Below, piece after piece: positions 5,785 to 6,500 of a DNA stretch of 6,500 nucleotides. Location: positions 1 to 6,500 of the forward strand of contig DAOWNM010000157.1 in assembly GCA_030642565.1 (NCBI GenBank), read 5' to 3'. How positions within the stretch are numbered: position 1 is the first letter of the stretch; each line of letters opens with the position of its first letter. The translations under genes were made by a program, and so were the position numbers. The stretch comes from Bacteroidota bacterium (GTDB taxonomy: Bacteria; Bacteroidota; Bacteroidia; Bacteroidales; GCA-2748055). The notes beneath the pieces are model-generated. The model worked only from the letters and a program-made list of their open reading frames with translations. It was not told the DNA's origin and did not search any database.

Positions 5785-6500
5785 ATGAGACAAGCAGCAA
5801 GATTCAGGATTTTAACCTGTTTGATAATGGGGGGAGCACTCCTTTTTGGCTGCAGGGCCAAAGAGGAGGTGCATCCCCTCGGAGAATTACTGCCTGAAAT
5901 CGATAGATTCTGGGAGGTAGTCCCCCGTGGAGCGGTCATTGAACGCATCGGGATTAACTTTGAGTTTACCGAGGGACCGGCCTGGCATCCCAAGGGATAT
6001 CTGGTTTTTTCGGATATCCCGGCGAATACCATTTACGAGTGGACCGGTAGAAAATTTGTGATCTTTCGTGACTCTTCCAACAATGCCAATGGTCTGCTTT
6101 TCAAAAAGGAGGGCGATCTGTTGGCCTGTGAGCATGGTTCCAGGAGCATCACCAGGTACTCTCCCGAAGGAAAGCTGACCACGCTGGTGGATTCTTACAA
6201 GGGCAGAAGATTGAACAGTCCCAATGATCTCTGCAGATCCTTTTCCGGGGCCATCTATTTTACCGATCCGCCGTGGGGACTGCCCGAACGGAACAGCGAT
6301 CCGGAGAAGGAGCTGCCCTACAACGGGGTTTTCATGTGGAATGATGGCCATATGACTTTGATCGACAGTACCCTGTCGTGGCCCAACGGTATTGCCCTGT
6401 CGCCCGATGAAAGGTATCTCTATGTGGCCAACATGGAGATCACACCGGAGAATGGGGAGGATCAATACGATCTGTTCTGGATGAGGTACACCCTGAATGA
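5785..6500 (+). CDS. SMP-30/gluconolactonase-like lipoprotein (3' end outside the window)
   Basis: About 238 codons of an SMP-30/gluconolactonase/LRE-family protein are visible; these are six-bladed beta-propeller, metal-dependent lactonases acting on sugar lactones. Residues 1-23 form a lipoprotein signal peptide with a basic start (MRQAARFR) and lipobox L20-F-G-C23, so the mature protein should be membrane-anchored outside the cytoplasm. Metal-site motifs appear in family order: E63 in FTEGPAWHP, N147 in LNSPNDL, and N201 in WPNGIALSPDERYLYVAN. The fourth ligand, an aspartate, would lie beyond the edge. The ATG at 5785 is 4 bases after the cytochrome gene's stop and starts directly at the signal peptide; AAGGA just before it is too close to act as a normal ribosome site. 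The position suggests operon membership. The substrate is not deducible, and many family members are not gluconolactonases. Confidence 0.87.
   Translation, partial: MRQAARFRILTCLIMGGALLFGCRAKEEVHPLGELLPEIDRFWEVVPRGAVIERIGINFEFTEGPAWHPKGYLVFSDIPANTIYEWTGRKFVIFRDSSNNANGLLFKKEGDLLACEHGSRSITRYSPEGKLTTLVDSYKGRRLNSPNDLCRSFSGAIYFTDPPWGLPERNSDPEKELPYNGVFMWNDGHMTLIDSTLSWPNGIALSPDERYLYVANMEITPENGEDQYDLFWMRYTLN

Noticed and set aside
1..6500. CRISPR arrays, tRNA or rRNA genes, insertion sequences
   Set aside because: Coding sequence fills nearly the whole window; I saw no spaced direct repeats, no tRNA-like cloverleaf and no transposase or terminal inverted repeats.

Overview
The window looks like a piece of a Bacteroidota (Bacteroidetes) chromosome. 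Three things suggest this: signal peptides of the 'MGQ' type, a TAnnTTTG promoter-like element where the main gene cluster begins, and gene starts with no clear Shine-Dalgarno sequence. This is inference from style; no marker gene is present to fix the taxon. All recognisable genes lie on the + strand and cover almost the whole window.

Bases 1-711 hold the C-terminal part of an FGGY-family sugar kinase, most likely L-ribulokinase (AraB), whose start lies upstream. A 79-base gap (712-790) follows. It holds a candidate Bacteroidota promoter and no convincing terminator.

From 791 to the right edge five genes run head to tail with gaps of 2, 9, -4 and 4 bases, which looks like one operon: (i) a small exported, probably outer-membrane beta-barrel protein of 204 aa; (ii) a PrsW-type glutamic intramembrane protease of 221 aa; (iii) a 349-aa nine-helix membrane protein that reads as a divergent cytochrome bd subunit I (CydA) paralogue; (iv) an 883-aa protein with a second CydA-like membrane domain fused to a single-haem cytochrome c domain, a domain I cannot name, and a seven-haem cytochrome c tail (eight CxxCH motifs in all); (v) an SMP-30/gluconolactonase-like lipoprotein cut by the window end.

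The centre of interest is the pair iii + iv, with start and stop codons overlapping as ATGA. Read by eye, the ligand residues of a normal CydA seem to be divided between the two proteins. The large one keeps the residues of the oxygen-reducing di-haem site; the small one keeps the His/Met pair of the low-spin b558 site. Neither has a long quinol-binding Q-loop, and no conventional CydB lies in the window. The large protein instead carries eight c-type haems, predicted to sit on the periplasmic side. My inference is a membrane terminal reductase, for O2 or possibly another acceptor, that exchanges electrons with periplasmic carriers through a covalently attached haem wire. The barrel protein, protease and lactonase-like lipoprotein are co-directional neighbours whose link to the complex is unknown.
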